Positions 1 to 9,654 of a DNA stretch of 64,000 bases are shown one piece after another. A program made the position numbers and the translations under genes. The notes beneath the pieces were generated by a model that did not search any database, was not told the DNA's origin, and worked only from the letters and a program-made list of their open reading frames with translations. The stretch's first letter is position 1; every line of letters starts with the position of its first letter. The DNA lies in contig NZ_CP042806.1 of assembly GCF_008000815.1 (NCBI RefSeq), positions 2,046,001 to 2,110,000 on the forward strand, written 5' to 3'. This DNA is from Terriglobus albidus (GTDB taxonomy: Bacteria > Acidobacteriota > Terriglobia > Terriglobales > Acidobacteriaceae).

Positions 1-1976
1 GTTGGTGCATAGGGGCAGCTGCCTGAGGTGTCGCTCACAATTTCGAACATTGGGGTGCCTGACGGGAAGTTCGCGGTAGCGGAAGGCAAAATGCGGATCG
101 TCGAATTCATGCCCACGACCCGGTCAACCCAAGAGGGGATTTTGATGGGAGAGGATATGTACCAGATCCCATGGGGAAGGTACAGCGTGGACGTGCTTCC
201 GTTCTGACAGGTCAGTGCCGCATTAATCGCAGAGGTTGCATCAATTGGCGTGGTAACCTGATCGGTCCACTGTGCGGACATCCCTGATGCCGGGGCGAAC
301 CACTGCGAAGCCACATCGTAGGGAAGCACTGGCGTGTCCAGCTTGAGAGGAAGAAGGAAATCACTGCCTGAGTTATAGCTTTGAGCGCGAATGGTCCCAT
401 TGATCGTCCCGGAAGAGCCGCCAAGGTTGCTCTGTGCGGATGGAAATGAAGTGTTGCGAATCGACACAACACCCCCGGTCGACGAAACGTTATTGATCAG
501 GGCTGATCCAGCCTGATCGATCCTGCTATTGGCGAGAATGACCATTCCGTTGCCCGTCGAATTCGTGATGGCAGATGAGCCATGCCCTGACTTAATCCAG
601 ATGGCATTTGCATTGATCAAATCATCAGCATTGAAGATTGCGCCTGAAAGTTGATTGTCGAACGTCAGATGCTCCAAATTGATCGAGCAACAGTTATAGG
701 CGACATCTACGCCGCGGTTATACCCGGATATCGAGACATTTTCTACAAGACCTGGTCCCAATACGCCTCGTGTCATGTCGATTCCCATTCCAGTGCTTGT
801 GGAACTCGTATCTCCAAGGAGAGTCACATTGCGGATTGTGCCCATATTACTTACCAGGAAGCTTATTCCTGTGGCGGCTTGATTCCCGCTCGCACTGGTA
901 TCGACGGTTAAGTTTTCTATTACATTGTGGAATGCCTGATTTCCGAATTGCTGGTAAACGCCTCCGGATAGCGCCAGGATGGATTGAGTGAAAATAACAG
1001 GAGTGAGCACTGTGACTGCTGTCGCAGTCGCGGTCGTACTGGCACTAATCGACAGGGTGACAGAGTTGCTCCCGATCGCTGCAATGGTCGTTCCCGGACG
1101 TATGGCTGGCCCACGCAACTGCTGATTGACATATAGACCGGAAACGTTGGAGACATTCGAGATGACTCGATTTCCTGCGGTTGTATTTCCGGTAAATTGA
1201 AGGTTCGGCAAGGTATTTGCCGCAAGTTTGAGTACGCTGCCCGCCTGACTCTCTCCGACAAACACCATGCCGTAATCGGGCGTTCCATCGCTATAGTTCT
1301 TCGCCAAGGGCAAACAAGCCGGGTTGCTCAAAAGGTACGTGCCGTTTGGGAAAAAGACAATCAAGTCTTGCCATGGCGCCGCAGCCCCATACTTTACACC
1401 GTTGTGGGTTAATGTGGTGTTGTTCAGTAGCGCCTGTATCGCGCAGGCGGCGTCCGTCGTACCGGTGTTATCGACTCCCCCTTGGGTCACGACGTTCAGA
1501 AAGCCGGCACCTGATAGGGAAGGGTCTGCTAATGGAATCTCTTCAACATACGACACCTGCCCAGCTACCGTCGGAGCGTCCCACAGTGTTGGGGAAATAG
1601 TTGGAATAGGCACGGAAGCGGAGGCAACATCACTGTCCAGATATCCAGATGCAGTTGCGTATGCCTGAACCGTGCTGGTTGTGGTGATGGATAGAGGAGA
1701 CGAATAGACCGGCGAGGATGGCGTCGGAACAGACCCGTCGAGGGTGTAATAGATTACGGAACCGGGTGTAGAGTCAGTGATCGTAACGGGCCGGAGCGTT
1801 GTGTACATCGAGCCCCCTACCGTAATTGTGGGAGAATCTGTTTGTGTTGAGCCTTGTGCCTCGACGGAAACACCGTAGAGGATGGTCGCAATCAAAACGA
1901 TAGAAGCCGTACGGAACTCTAGCTTGGATAGGGCAGTTGCAACGAGCCAATAGAGAGATGTGGCCGGAAATGTCAT
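1..1976 (-). CDS. Secreted beta-helix glycan-active protein, partial (runs off left edge)
   Basis: The minus-strand frame is open from the ATG at 1976 to the window edge (658 codons), so the C-terminus is missing. A signal peptide occupies about residues 20-42, ending near VEAQG. It is followed by a chitobiase/beta-hexosaminidase C-terminal-like module (about 50-110; SVIYYTLDGSVPT). Next is a pectate_lyase_3-type beta-helix start (about 165-230; GVDNTGTTDAACAIQALL, then IVFFPNGTYLLS) and a long Asn/Gly-rich beta-helix. A second module of the same kind begins near residue 580 (DATSAINAALTCQNGS, LYLPHGIWYISSPIKI). Two successive beta-helix modules recall GH55 or GH28-related proteins, but I see no catalytic motif that would decide the activity. 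It is divergent from the gene at 2212, with a 235-bp shared promoter region. Secretion and the GH28 neighbour fit plant or fungal wall polysaccharide breakdown. Confidence 0.8.
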   Translation of the reverse strand, partial: MTFPATSLYWLVATALSKLEFRTASIVLIATILYGVSVEAQGSTQTDSPTITVGGSMYTTLRPVTITDSTPGSVIYYTLDGSVPTPSSPVYSSPLSITTTSTVQAYATASGYLDSDVASASVPIPTISPTLWDAPTVAGQVSYVEEIPLADPSLSGAGFLNVVTQGGVDNTGTTDAACAIQALLNNTTLTHNGVKYGAAAPWQDLIVFFPNGTYLLSNPACLPLAKNYSDGTPDYGMVFVGESQAGSVLKLAANTLPNLQFTGNTTAGNRVISNVSNVSGLYVNQQLRGPAIRPGTTIAAIGSNSVTLSISASTTATATAVTVLTPVIFTQSILALSGGVYQQFGNQAFHNVIENLTVDTSASGNQAATGISFLVSNMGTIRNVTLLGDTSSTSTGMGIDMTRGVLGPGLVENVSISGYNRGVDVAYNCCSINLEHLTFDNQLSGAIFNADDLINANAIWIKSGHGSSAITNSTGNGMVILANSRIDQAGSALINNVSSTGGVVSIRNTSFPSAQSNLGGSSGTINGTIRAQSYNSGSDFLLPLKLDTPVLPYDVASQWFAPASGMSAQWTDQVTTPIDATSAINAALTCQNGSTSTLYLPHGIWYISSPIKIPSWVDRVVGMNSTIRILPSATANFPSGTPMFEIVSDTSGSCPYAP

Positions 1977-2211
1977 CGTATTATCCTCAAAAATGCCTGC
2001 TACACATTCGGAACCGAATAACAAAAGTCTTCGGCTGACGTTATAAGAAGGAGTCGATGTGGCGGACAAGCGTTATCGGGATAAATGGGAAGGGTTTACA
2101 TGAGTCCTTCTCGAATCTCAGCACGATTTCGGGGGCGCAGGGAGGCCCTTGACAGGGGTTTCACGGATTTATTAGTTTTCAAAAGCTCCGTTAGGAAGCG
2201 GACGATCAGAG

Positions 2212-3483
2212 ATGGAAGGACAGACCACGACGCCTGGATGGATTCCACAGACTGACGCTGAAAAAAGTGCTGTCCTCAATCAGCTTGATCGGCTTCTGGC
2301 TGATCCGTCATTTGCGCGGAGCCAGAGGTATCCAAGCTTTCTGCGCTTTGTTGTCAGTCGCGCACTCGCTGGTGAATCTGATTTGCTAAAAGAGCGTATC
2401 CTCGGGATCGAGATCTTTGGGCGTAAACCCGACTACGATACGACGGAAGATCCGATCGTTCGAGTTACTGCCACGAAAATTCGCAAGCGCATCCTGGCAT
2501 ATTACGCGCGACCAGAACATTACAGTGAGTTGAAGCTGAGCTTTCCGGCGGGTTCGTATGTCCCAATCTTTGAGTCACCGCTAGAGGGAAGCCAACCGGA
2601 ACCTGCAGCCGAACATCTTCTGCCGGTCTCCATGGATGGGATCGAAGCTCAGCAATCTCCGAAAAACGGGGAAGCAGAACCGTTCCCGGTGGCCAAGGCT
2701 CCCGCGAGGCCATCGTGGAAAATCATATGGGCGGCTATGTTCTGCCTACTCATAATAGCTGCGGTCTGCGTGTTGGTGTGGCGAGGCGAACGCAAGAGCG
2801 CCTTCGACGCGTTCTGGGGCTCCCTGCTAGGTTCGCATCAGAACATATTGTTGTGTATTGGAGATGAGCCTCGCGGTACAGTTGCACTGATGGACGCTTC
2901 CAATCCGGTCCTCCCGAGCGTCCCCGGAAATCCGCCGTCCATTGTAGACGTAGACAATGTCGGCCCGGTATCAGCCATTGTCAAAATGCTTTCCACTCAT
3001 GGACAAGAGTCCACGGTTCAGGGACAACGCAGAACAACACTCTCAAACCTTTCGGGTGGGCCAACAATCCTGCTTGGTGCGTACAACAATGTGTGGACGC
3101 TGCGATTTACACAGAATATGCGGTTTCACTTTGCCGATGAGATGGAAAGCAAGACTTATTGGATTGAAGACCGCAATAATCCAGGAAATCGTGCATGGAT
3201 GCGTGACATCCGAATGCAGGCGACGGAAACCGGGACAGATTATGCACTCGTTGCACGTTTTCGGGCCCCTGATACCGGCCAGCCGACTGTTGTGATCGCC
3301 GGCATTAGTCACTACAGCAACTTGGCCGCGGTCAATTTTCTTCTCTCCGCGGAAGCCTTGCGGCAGCTAGATGCGATCGCTTCTCCACACTGGCGCGATG
3401 CCAACCTGGAGTTCGTCCTGAAAATGACTAAAGTTGACGGTCATACGGGCACGCCAGCCATTGTGGCTGCGGATGTCTGGTAG
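2212..3483 (+). CDS. Membrane-anchored regulator-like protein of acidobacterial type
   Basis: 423 residues. The N-terminal 115 residues are the conserved module with LNQLDRLLADPSFARSQRYP, LLKERILGIEIFGRKPDYD and VRVTATKIRKRILAYY; it looks helical and basic like a DNA-binding domain. One transmembrane helix lies at about 168-188 (IIWAAMFCLLIIAAVCVLVW), followed by a predicted extracytoplasmic domain of about 230 residues. From memory, proteins of this build often sit beside TonB-receptor and glycoside-hydrolase genes in Acidobacteria, which suggests a CadC-like one-component sensor. That role is inferred from layout, and no ligand can be read. It is divergent from the beta-helix gene and upstream of the disrupted receptor, fitting a local regulator of the locus. 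Confidence 0.7.
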   Translation: MEGQTTTPGWIPQTDAEKSAVLNQLDRLLADPSFARSQRYPSFLRFVVSRALAGESDLLKERILGIEIFGRKPDYDTTEDPIVRVTATKIRKRILAYYARPEHYSELKLSFPAGSYVPIFESPLEGSQPEPAAEHLLPVSMDGIEAQQSPKNGEAEPFPVAKAPARPSWKIIWAAMFCLLIIAAVCVLVWRGERKSAFDAFWGSLLGSHQNILLCIGDEPRGTVALMDASNPVLPSVPGNPPSIVDVDNVGPVSAIVKMLSTHGQESTVQGQRRTTLSNLSGGPTILLGAYNNVWTLRFTQNMRFHFADEMESKTYWIEDRNNPGNRAWMRDIRMQATETGTDYALVARFRAPDTGQPTVVIAGISHYSNLAAVNFLLSAEALRQLDAIASPHWRDANLEFVLKMTKVDGHTGTPAIVAADVW

Positions 3484-3955
3484 TTCCCACGCCTTCGAAC
3501 GATCGCAGAAATTGCCGCAAACCGTATATTCTCCTGACACAAACCTAGCTGTCGTTGCGGCTCCGTGTATCCTGAACGGTTCTTTGCCGGTATCGCATAC
3601 GGAGACGAGACCGTTTTGTGTTGCTTAAAGGTCAGTCGAGCCCTGTGCCTTCGTCTGTCACGTGGCTTAACCTCGAAAATACATAATCCGAATCAGCTCA
3701 CGCTGCTATCCGTACTGCTTCTCGGTTTCCGCCTCAGAAGGAGGCTGAATTTGTGGATGAAAGCCATTTGTGAAGGCTACTGTTATCAGGTTACCTGCAT
3801 GGTTTATCTTCCCGGTTACCCGTAAATACTTGTCAATCATCTCCTGCGATCTCTATAACCCAAATGCTTTCAATACAGCATTTTCTGCCGCAATGAGCCC
3901 GCCCGGTGTTTGAGAGGCTGCTTCCAGCACAGATCGTGAATGACAAAGGAGTGAT
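3484..3955. other. Intergenic stretch upstream of the TonB receptor
   Basis: 472 bp between two plus-strand genes. Short open frames here have no recognisable protein content. The last bases (AAAGGAGTGAT just before 3956) are the receptor's ribosome binding site. I see no RNA gene or clear terminator hairpin. Confidence 0.5.
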
Positions 3956-4711
3956 ATGAACAGACCGAAGAGGCCGGAAAACTTGCGGATATATCGCCCG
4001 GGTGTTTTGACTGAGAGCAGGGAGGAATTCCCCTCATGGAACCAGATCCGGGGAGGTTTTACCCCGTTGTCCACGATGGTGTCGTATCTCTGGTCAAGGC
4101 CCGTTCTGCTACTCATCCTGCTTGCCATCATTGTCTGTAACGCGCATACGCAAACAATTTATGGTGGCCTGACAGGCACCGTACTGGATCCGACTGGGAT
4201 CCCAATTCAGAATGCATCTGTGACCATTCGAAGTGTGGAGACCGGGGTCGTAATCTCAATCAGTACAAACGACCATGGCTTATACACAGCAAACACCCTA
4301 GTGCCCGGGGTCTATACGGTTTCCATCAATGTATCCGGGTTTAGTCCGGTACGTGTGACGGGGGTTGTTGTTGCCGTCAACGCGACCCGGCAACTGGATG
4401 AAACATTGTCACTTGCGTCGACTTCTGATCAGGTCGTCGTGACGGCGGCTTCTCCGGCACTACAGACCGAGCGAGCGGATGTCAGCTATGAGATCTCGAC
4501 GGAGATGATGGAGAACCTGCCGACTACCTCCACAACAGGCCGCAACTTTCAAAGCCTCTATCAGTTGGTTCCCGGAGCGACCCCTCCCGCCGAACAAAAT
4601 TCGGCCAGTGGCAATCCGCAACGTTCCCAGGCCACCAATGTCAACGGAACGCCGAATATTGCCAATAGCACCAAGATCGATGGCGCCATCAATACCTATC
4701 CGTGGGTGCCC
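3956..4711 (+). pseudogene. TonB-dependent receptor (Oar-like), 5' part before the IS insertion
   Basis: Start at 3956 is fixed by AAAGGAGTGAT directly upstream. Residues 44-62 form the signal/membrane segment (VLLLILLAIIVCNAHTQT). Then comes a carboxypeptidase-regulatory-like domain (GLTGTVLDPTGIPIQNASVTI, about 68-155) and the start of the plug (TSTTGRNFQSLYQLVPGA). True coding ends at about 4711 (YPWVP); the following in-frame residues to the stop at 4742-4744 come from the inserted element. The right half resumes in a compatible frame at 6087, so the intact receptor would have been about 1150 residues. The receptor would have been an outer-membrane importer for oligosaccharides, energised by TonB. 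The gene is probably inactive unless the element excises. Confidence 0.85.
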
Positions 4712-4714
4712 TTC

Positions 4715-4947
4715 GATAAGGAAGAAGACTGTGTCAAGGGGTAAAAAGAGCGTACGTCATTATTCGATGCGAGGGCACCGTTTGAGAGTCCAGAGGCAAG
4801 GGGTTAGAGGACCGGTGTCTTCTGGGGTAACTCAACGCTGCATCACATCTCTGTGGGGCCTAGCCCCACCAACCATCGATTCGACCGTATACAACAGGCC
4901 ATGATGCTTCTATGCGGACATCCAGCCTGTGCTGGATGCGAAAGCGC
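4715..4947 (-). ncRNA. Candidate bridge RNA region of the IS element
   Basis: Non-coding DNA downstream of the transposase stop, where IS1111-type elements encode their bridge RNA. In the minus-strand transcript it would start with a perfect 8-bp hairpin, CATCCAGC-loop-GCTGGATG (4919-4938). A perfect 7-bp hairpin GTGGGGC-CTA-GCCCCAC (4853-4869) follows. No protein-coding frame is convincing here. The exact RNA ends and the two guide loops cannot be assigned by eye; the assignment rests on element type and position. Confidence 0.45.
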
Positions 4948-6000
4948 TCACTCAACGTCACGACCATGGATGGCCAGGGGCACCCCCGAGCTGCTCTCGA
5001 TATGGGCGATCTCTGGATAGCGTTTGTTCAGCCTGAGCATCCAGTAGAGTCGCACTGCTAACCTCCTTGCTGCCGCCACCTTGGCCACTGCTTTCGGCTT
5101 GTGGTGGCAGCGAGCCTGATACTGCTTTCGAAATCCCTCATCCAGCCGGCAGGCCGTCTGTGCTGCTTCCACCAGCAACTGGCGCATGAACCGGTTACCC
5201 TGCTTGCTGATGGCTCCCAGTTTCCGCTTGCCGCCCGAGGTGTATTCGCTGGGGATCAGGCCCAGATAGCTGGCGACCTTCCCGCTGTACTCGAACCGGC
5301 TCACATCGCCGATCGTCAGTACGAAGGCCATCGCCGTGATCGGGCCGACTCCCGGCTGGCTCATCAACAGCTCCGCCTTCGCATCCTCCCTGGCCGCTTG
5401 TACGACTGCCTCATCCAGCTCCTTGACCTGCCGGTCCAGACCCTTCATCAGTTCCAACAGATCCTCCCGTCGACGAGCACTCCAGCCCTCCAGGGGAAGC
5501 TTTTCCAACTCAGCCCTCCCCCGAACGCTCCACAGCCGCGACTGCTTCTGTACGCCACGGTTCATCGCCAGGTGCTGCAGCCCGTTCTTCACCCGGGTCC
5601 GGATCTCCACCAGCTTGTGTCGGTGGATCAGCAGCTGACGAAGATCCCGCTGCTTGGCTGAAGGCGTCCACAACCGCGGAAACCGGTCCTCCACCAGCAG
5701 CTTCAGGATATGGTCCGCATCCCGGCGGTCCGTCTTCTGCTTCCGTACATAGCTGGCTCGGATCTTCGCCGCATCTCCGACCCACACCGTGTGACCCAGA
5801 CTGCTTAGAAGATCAATAAACCACTGCGCGTTGCCGCACGACTCGATCCCTACAAGCGCTCCTGGAGACAACGACCGGTAGAACCGCTCCGCCTCCCCAT
5901 CACCGTTGACTAGCTTCGCTTCCCGGTACTCGCCAGTCTCCTGATCTAAAAATGAAACCTGCTGCCACTGCGGATGGAAATCACAACCTACAATCTGCAT
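4948..6000 (-). CDS. IS110-family transposase (DEDD/serine recombinase)
   Basis: 350 residues, full length for the family. The N-terminal RuvC-like DEDD domain starts with GCDFHPQWQQVSF, followed by GIESCGNAQWFIDLL and KTDRRDADHILKLL, which carry acidic residues in the expected order. The C-terminal Tnp_20 domain has QPGVGPITAMAF and SKQGNRFMRQLLVEAA, the latter containing the presumed nucleophilic serine. The frame is intact, so the element may be active. In this family the enzyme acts with a bridge RNA made from the element's non-coding end, which pairs with donor and target DNA. Confidence 0.93.
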   Translation of the reverse strand: MQIVGCDFHPQWQQVSFLDQETGEYREAKLVNGDGEAERFYRSLSPGALVGIESCGNAQWFIDLLSSLGHTVWVGDAAKIRASYVRKQKTDRRDADHILKLLVEDRFPRLWTPSAKQRDLRQLLIHRHKLVEIRTRVKNGLQHLAMNRGVQKQSRLWSVRGRAELEKLPLEGWSARRREDLLELMKGLDRQVKELDEAVVQAAREDAKAELLMSQPGVGPITAMAFVLTIGDVSRFEYSGKVASYLGLIPSEYTSGGKRKLGAISKQGNRFMRQLLVEAAQTACRLDEGFRKQYQARCHHKPKAVAKVAAARRLAVRLYWMLRLNKRYPEIAHIESSSGVPLAIHGRDVE

Positions 6001-6086
6001 AAGAAGGCTTCTCCTGATCTTCCCGATAGGTCAGTCCTCTAACCCTTACCTATCTCGATCTTCGCTGAAGCCTTCTTCCTTATCCC

Positions 6087-8783
6087 ATCAATGTGATTGC
6101 GTACGTCCCATCGCAGGATGCCATCGCGTCCGTTAACTTCTCGACTAACTCCTTCACCGCAGAGCAGGGGCTTGCGGGTGGCGCCGCGATCAATGTCATC
6201 ATCAAAAGCGGAAGCAACAAACTTCACGGAACATTATTCGAGTACAACCAGAGCACACCATACAATGCAAAGACATGGAAGTATGCGGCAGCGACCGTAC
6301 CAAAAAACATGTTCAATGAATTCGGGGGATCGATCGGTGGGCCCATTCTCAAGAATAAGCTCTTCTTCTTTTTCGACATCGACCGCTTCACCCAGCGAAA
6401 GACTCTAAGCGGCTACTACAACATCCTCGATAAGAACAGCGCGCTAGCCAAGGGAGATTTCAGTGGGGTTTCTGCCACAATCTATAACCCAGCGACGGGA
6501 AATGCGGATGGATCGGGCAGAGCAGCATTTGCAAACAAACAGGTTCCGGTTTCCTCAGTAGCACAGAAGCTCATCGCCAGCTTGCCCTTGCCGAATGTGG
6601 CCAGCACATCCTCCATCACCAGCAACTACTTCGCGACGACAACCTATAGCTTTGATCGCTACCACCTCGACAGCAAAATCTCATATACGCCGAACCAGAA
6701 AATGTCCATGTTTGGGCGTTATTCGGAGTCTCCGGCCACGATCAACGACCCGCAGGCGCTTGGCGCAGCAGGCGGCCCAGCCGTTGATAATGGTCAACCG
6801 GGCTTGGCCCAAAGCCGCGTTCAAAATATCGGTCTTGGCCTGACCTATGCGGTTTCTTCCAGGCTGTTCTTTGATACGAATGCTGGCTACACGCGGCAGT
6901 TTATTCAGTACGCGCCTACGAATTTAGATTCGAACTATGGTTCCGATGTATTGGGCATTCCAGGGACAAACGGTTCGACGACGAACTATGGAGGGCAGCC
7001 GTTCTTCCAGTTCGTCAGCGGAAGCTTCACCTCGTTGGGGAACACGCAGCCTTCCAGCCCGGGCCAGTTCCGCGACAACCAATATTCCTACAATGCCAAC
7101 GGCACCCTTCTGCGCGGACGCCACACCTTTCGTGCAGGGGTGGAATATACGCATGCCGCGTTGAACCACTTCCAGACAGGTGGAACATACGGTCCACGTG
7201 GAGGCTTTGTCTTCTCCGGCGCAATCACTGCGCTCAAAGGTGGAGCTGCGCCTAACGCCTACACATCACTTGCCGACTTCATGCTCGGCTTGCCCCAGGC
7301 GTTTGGAAAAGCCACACAAATCCAGGATCCCAATGCCCTTCGCTTTTCCTCCTACGCGGCCTACATCCAGGACACATTTCAAGTCACACCGAGAATGGTC
7401 CTCACATACGGAATCCGTTATGAACGTTATCCTTTCGCTGGTCGCGATCACTCAGGTGCATACCGCTATGACCCCATGACGGGAAATGTTCTGATAGGCG
7501 GTAAGGGGGGTGTCCCACGGGACACAGGAGAGAAGATCGGGTGGGGAATGGTCGTGCCTCGTCTGGGCGTTACCTATCGGCTTGACGATAAAACGGTTGT
7601 GCGCAGTGGTTTCGGTATGACGGTTGACCCGGACAACTTCCGTTATCTCAGGGACTCCTATCCCGCTGTGATCCTTCAGTCTTACAACGGAGCATCGAGC
7701 TACAACGTGGCGGGATGTCTCAATTCTGGAAGCTATGCCCCCGTCGGTGGTTGTCAGACAGTAGGAATTCCTACAGCAACGCTTCCCGACCTGAGCCTTG
7801 GGACGTTGGCATTGCCGGCAAGCGTCAGCACAAATACTGTTCCGCAAAACTTCCGACGCGGGTATCTTTACACATACAATCTAGCGTTTGAACGTCAACT
7901 TCCGGCGTATCTGGTCGCAACAATTACCTATGTTGGAACGAAAGAGGTCCGTGCGACGTCGCCCGTGAATATCAATGCTGGAACTGTCGGAAACGGTCAG
8001 GCAGGCAGGCCGCAGAACATCGCTTTCGGAAAGACAGCCGACATTTTCGAAGAGGCTCCGTTCGGTTCTGTGAATTACAACGGTTTGCAAACGCAATTGC
8101 GAACGCAGCACTACAAAAGCGCCCAGGCGGGTGTCATTTACACGTGGTCGCACGCCTTCGATGTCTCGGACAACAGCACCTATGGAACAATCCTTTTTGC
8201 TGATCCTGCCTATTACCGGCGCAACTATGCGACATCGGGTTACGACAGGACGAATAATCTGCAGGTGTGGGGCGTTTTTCGCTCTCCCTTCGGAAAACAA
8301 GGCCGTTTCGTGCAACAAGGATTGGCAGGCATGGCGCTGGGTGGTTGGCAACTCAACACAACTCTCAGCAAAGTCAGCGGCACACCCTTAACGATCGCGG
8401 CTTCCACGACATCGCTCAACGCTCCAGGCAGTACACAAGTTGCCGACCAGATAAAGCCAACGGTCGCCATTTATGGCGCTCATAATACTGGCAACGTCTA
8501 CTTTGATACCTCAGCTTTCGCCGCAGTGACCGCAGTGCGGTACGGAACAAGCAGCCGCAACTCCATACGTGGTCCAGGCTACTTCACCTGGAACGCAGGG
8601 ATGTTCCGCTCTTTTTCCATCTGGCATGAGTCTACATTCCGCTTTGGTGTAGAAGCATTCGATGTGACGAACACGCCCGGCTTCAGCAGTCCCGGCGTAA
8701 ACATTTCGGGTTCCGGGTTCGGCCAGATTACAGGTGCCTTCAATAACCGGACGATGCGCATTAGCGGCAAGATAGCTTTTTAG
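6087..8783 (+). pseudogene. TonB-dependent receptor (Oar-like), 3' part after the IS insertion
   Basis: About 900 residues continuing the receptor begun at 3956. It opens with INVIAYVPSQDAIASVNF, the end of the plug, then AEQGLAGGAAINVIIKSGSNKLHG and the long beta-barrel. The barrel includes NMFNEFGGSIGGPILKNKLFFFF, typical of Oar-type receptors of Acidobacteria, and ends with RTMRISGKIAF. No other lesion is visible, so the only damage is the insertion. A GTG at 6093 could start translation, but a barrel lacking signal peptide and plug would not reach the outer membrane. Confidence 0.85.
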
Positions 8784-8859
8784 TTTCTGGAGTGTGCGGG
8801 AACGGGTGTTGCATTGCGATATGCGCCCTCGCCCGCATATCCGCTATAGGCAACAAATT

Positions 8860-9600
8860 ATGTGGAGAAAACCTGTGACCACCTTGCGGAATGTCGCATA
8901 TCTCATGATTTCAATTGTGCAGCTCTTATCAGGAGCAGCTTCCACCGCACAGAACCGTTCCGCAAATGAGATCCCTCTTTTTCTGATCGGAGACAGCATC
9001 TCCCTTCAGTACACGCCTTATCTCAAAGAAGATCTTGCCCCCCGGGTTGCCTTTTCGAGAAAGGAGGGAACCGTCCACGCGTCGAACCTTGATGTGCCGG
9101 ACGATGCGAACGGCGGAAATTCCAACATGGTGTTGTCGTACCTCGAAAAGAGATATAAGGATAAAACGTTTGCTCCAGCGATTCTACTGGTCAACGCAGG
9201 ACTTCACGACGTCAAGCGCGATGTGCATACAAACCAACTGGCCGTCCCGCCTGAGATTTATCGCCGTAATCTGATGCGGATCGCTTCGCTCGCACTCAAA
9301 CATCACGCCACGCTGATCTGGGTGAACACCACTCCTGTGGACGACATCCGTCACAATCGTCTGTCCCATGATTTTCACCGTTTCGATTCCGACGTGCGCA
9401 CGTGCAATCTGATTGCGAGCGCTGTCTTTCGCGCAAAAGCCGTTCCCATCATCGATCTCTACGAATTCACAGCCAAATCGGCCACAACCCATTACATCGA
9501 TCACGTGCACTATGACGATGCCATGAGAGCGTTGCAGGCTGCGTTCATCGCTGGCGCTGTCAATGCTCTGGCAGATGCGCTGCAATTGCACACTAAATAG
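8860..9600 (+). CDS. Secreted SGNH/GDSL-family esterase
   Basis: 246 residues from the ATG at 8860; the frame is open upstream to 8794 but only with GTG and an unlikely N-terminus. A signal peptide (about residues 10-30, LMISIVQLLSGAASTAQ) precedes the family block I motif IPLFLIGDSISLQY (GDS serine). Later come NGGNSNMVLSYL, LLVNAGLHDVKRD and the C-terminal D-x-x-H type motif YIDHVHYDDA with the catalytic Asp/His. Such enzymes remove acetyl or other acyl groups from polysaccharides; beside a GH28 enzyme a pectin or rhamnogalacturonan acetyl esterase is plausible, but the substrate is inference. It follows the receptor by 76 bp and probably belonged to its operon. Confidence 0.8.
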   Translation: MWRKPVTTLRNVAYLMISIVQLLSGAASTAQNRSANEIPLFLIGDSISLQYTPYLKEDLAPRVAFSRKEGTVHASNLDVPDDANGGNSNMVLSYLEKRYKDKTFAPAILLVNAGLHDVKRDVHTNQLAVPPEIYRRNLMRIASLALKHHATLIWVNTTPVDDIRHNRLSHDFHRFDSDVRTCNLIASAVFRAKAVPIIDLYEFTAKSATTHYIDHVHYDDAMRALQAAFIAGAVNALADALQLHTK

Positions 9601-9654
9601 TGATTGACGTACTGCAGAAAAACCACTCGACGCATGGAAGGTTGAACGAACTTA

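Larger units (their letters stand above)
4712..6086 (-). mobile_element. IS110-family (IS1111-type) insertion element inside the TonB receptor gene
   Basis: About 1375 bp. The ends are deduced from where the receptor reading resumes: VP before, INVIAYVPSQDAI after. CCC is present on both sides, so the ends are uncertain by up to 3 bp. Subterminal inverted repeats GATAAGGAAGAAG lie at 4715-4727 and inverted at 6072-6084. The transposase is on the minus strand, with only about 85 bp of non-coding DNA before it but about 235 bp after it. A long non-coding end downstream of the recombinase plus subterminal inverted repeats is the hallmark of the IS1111 subgroup. A second inverted pair, GGGTTAGAGGAC, lies at 4801-4812 and inverted at 6034-6045. 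Confidence 0.85.

Noticed and set aside
6099-6107. GCGTACGTC shared by the IS non-coding end (4750-4758) and the right flank
   Set aside because: It lies about 12 bp from the junction, too far for a target guide, and is itself partly palindromic, so probably chance.
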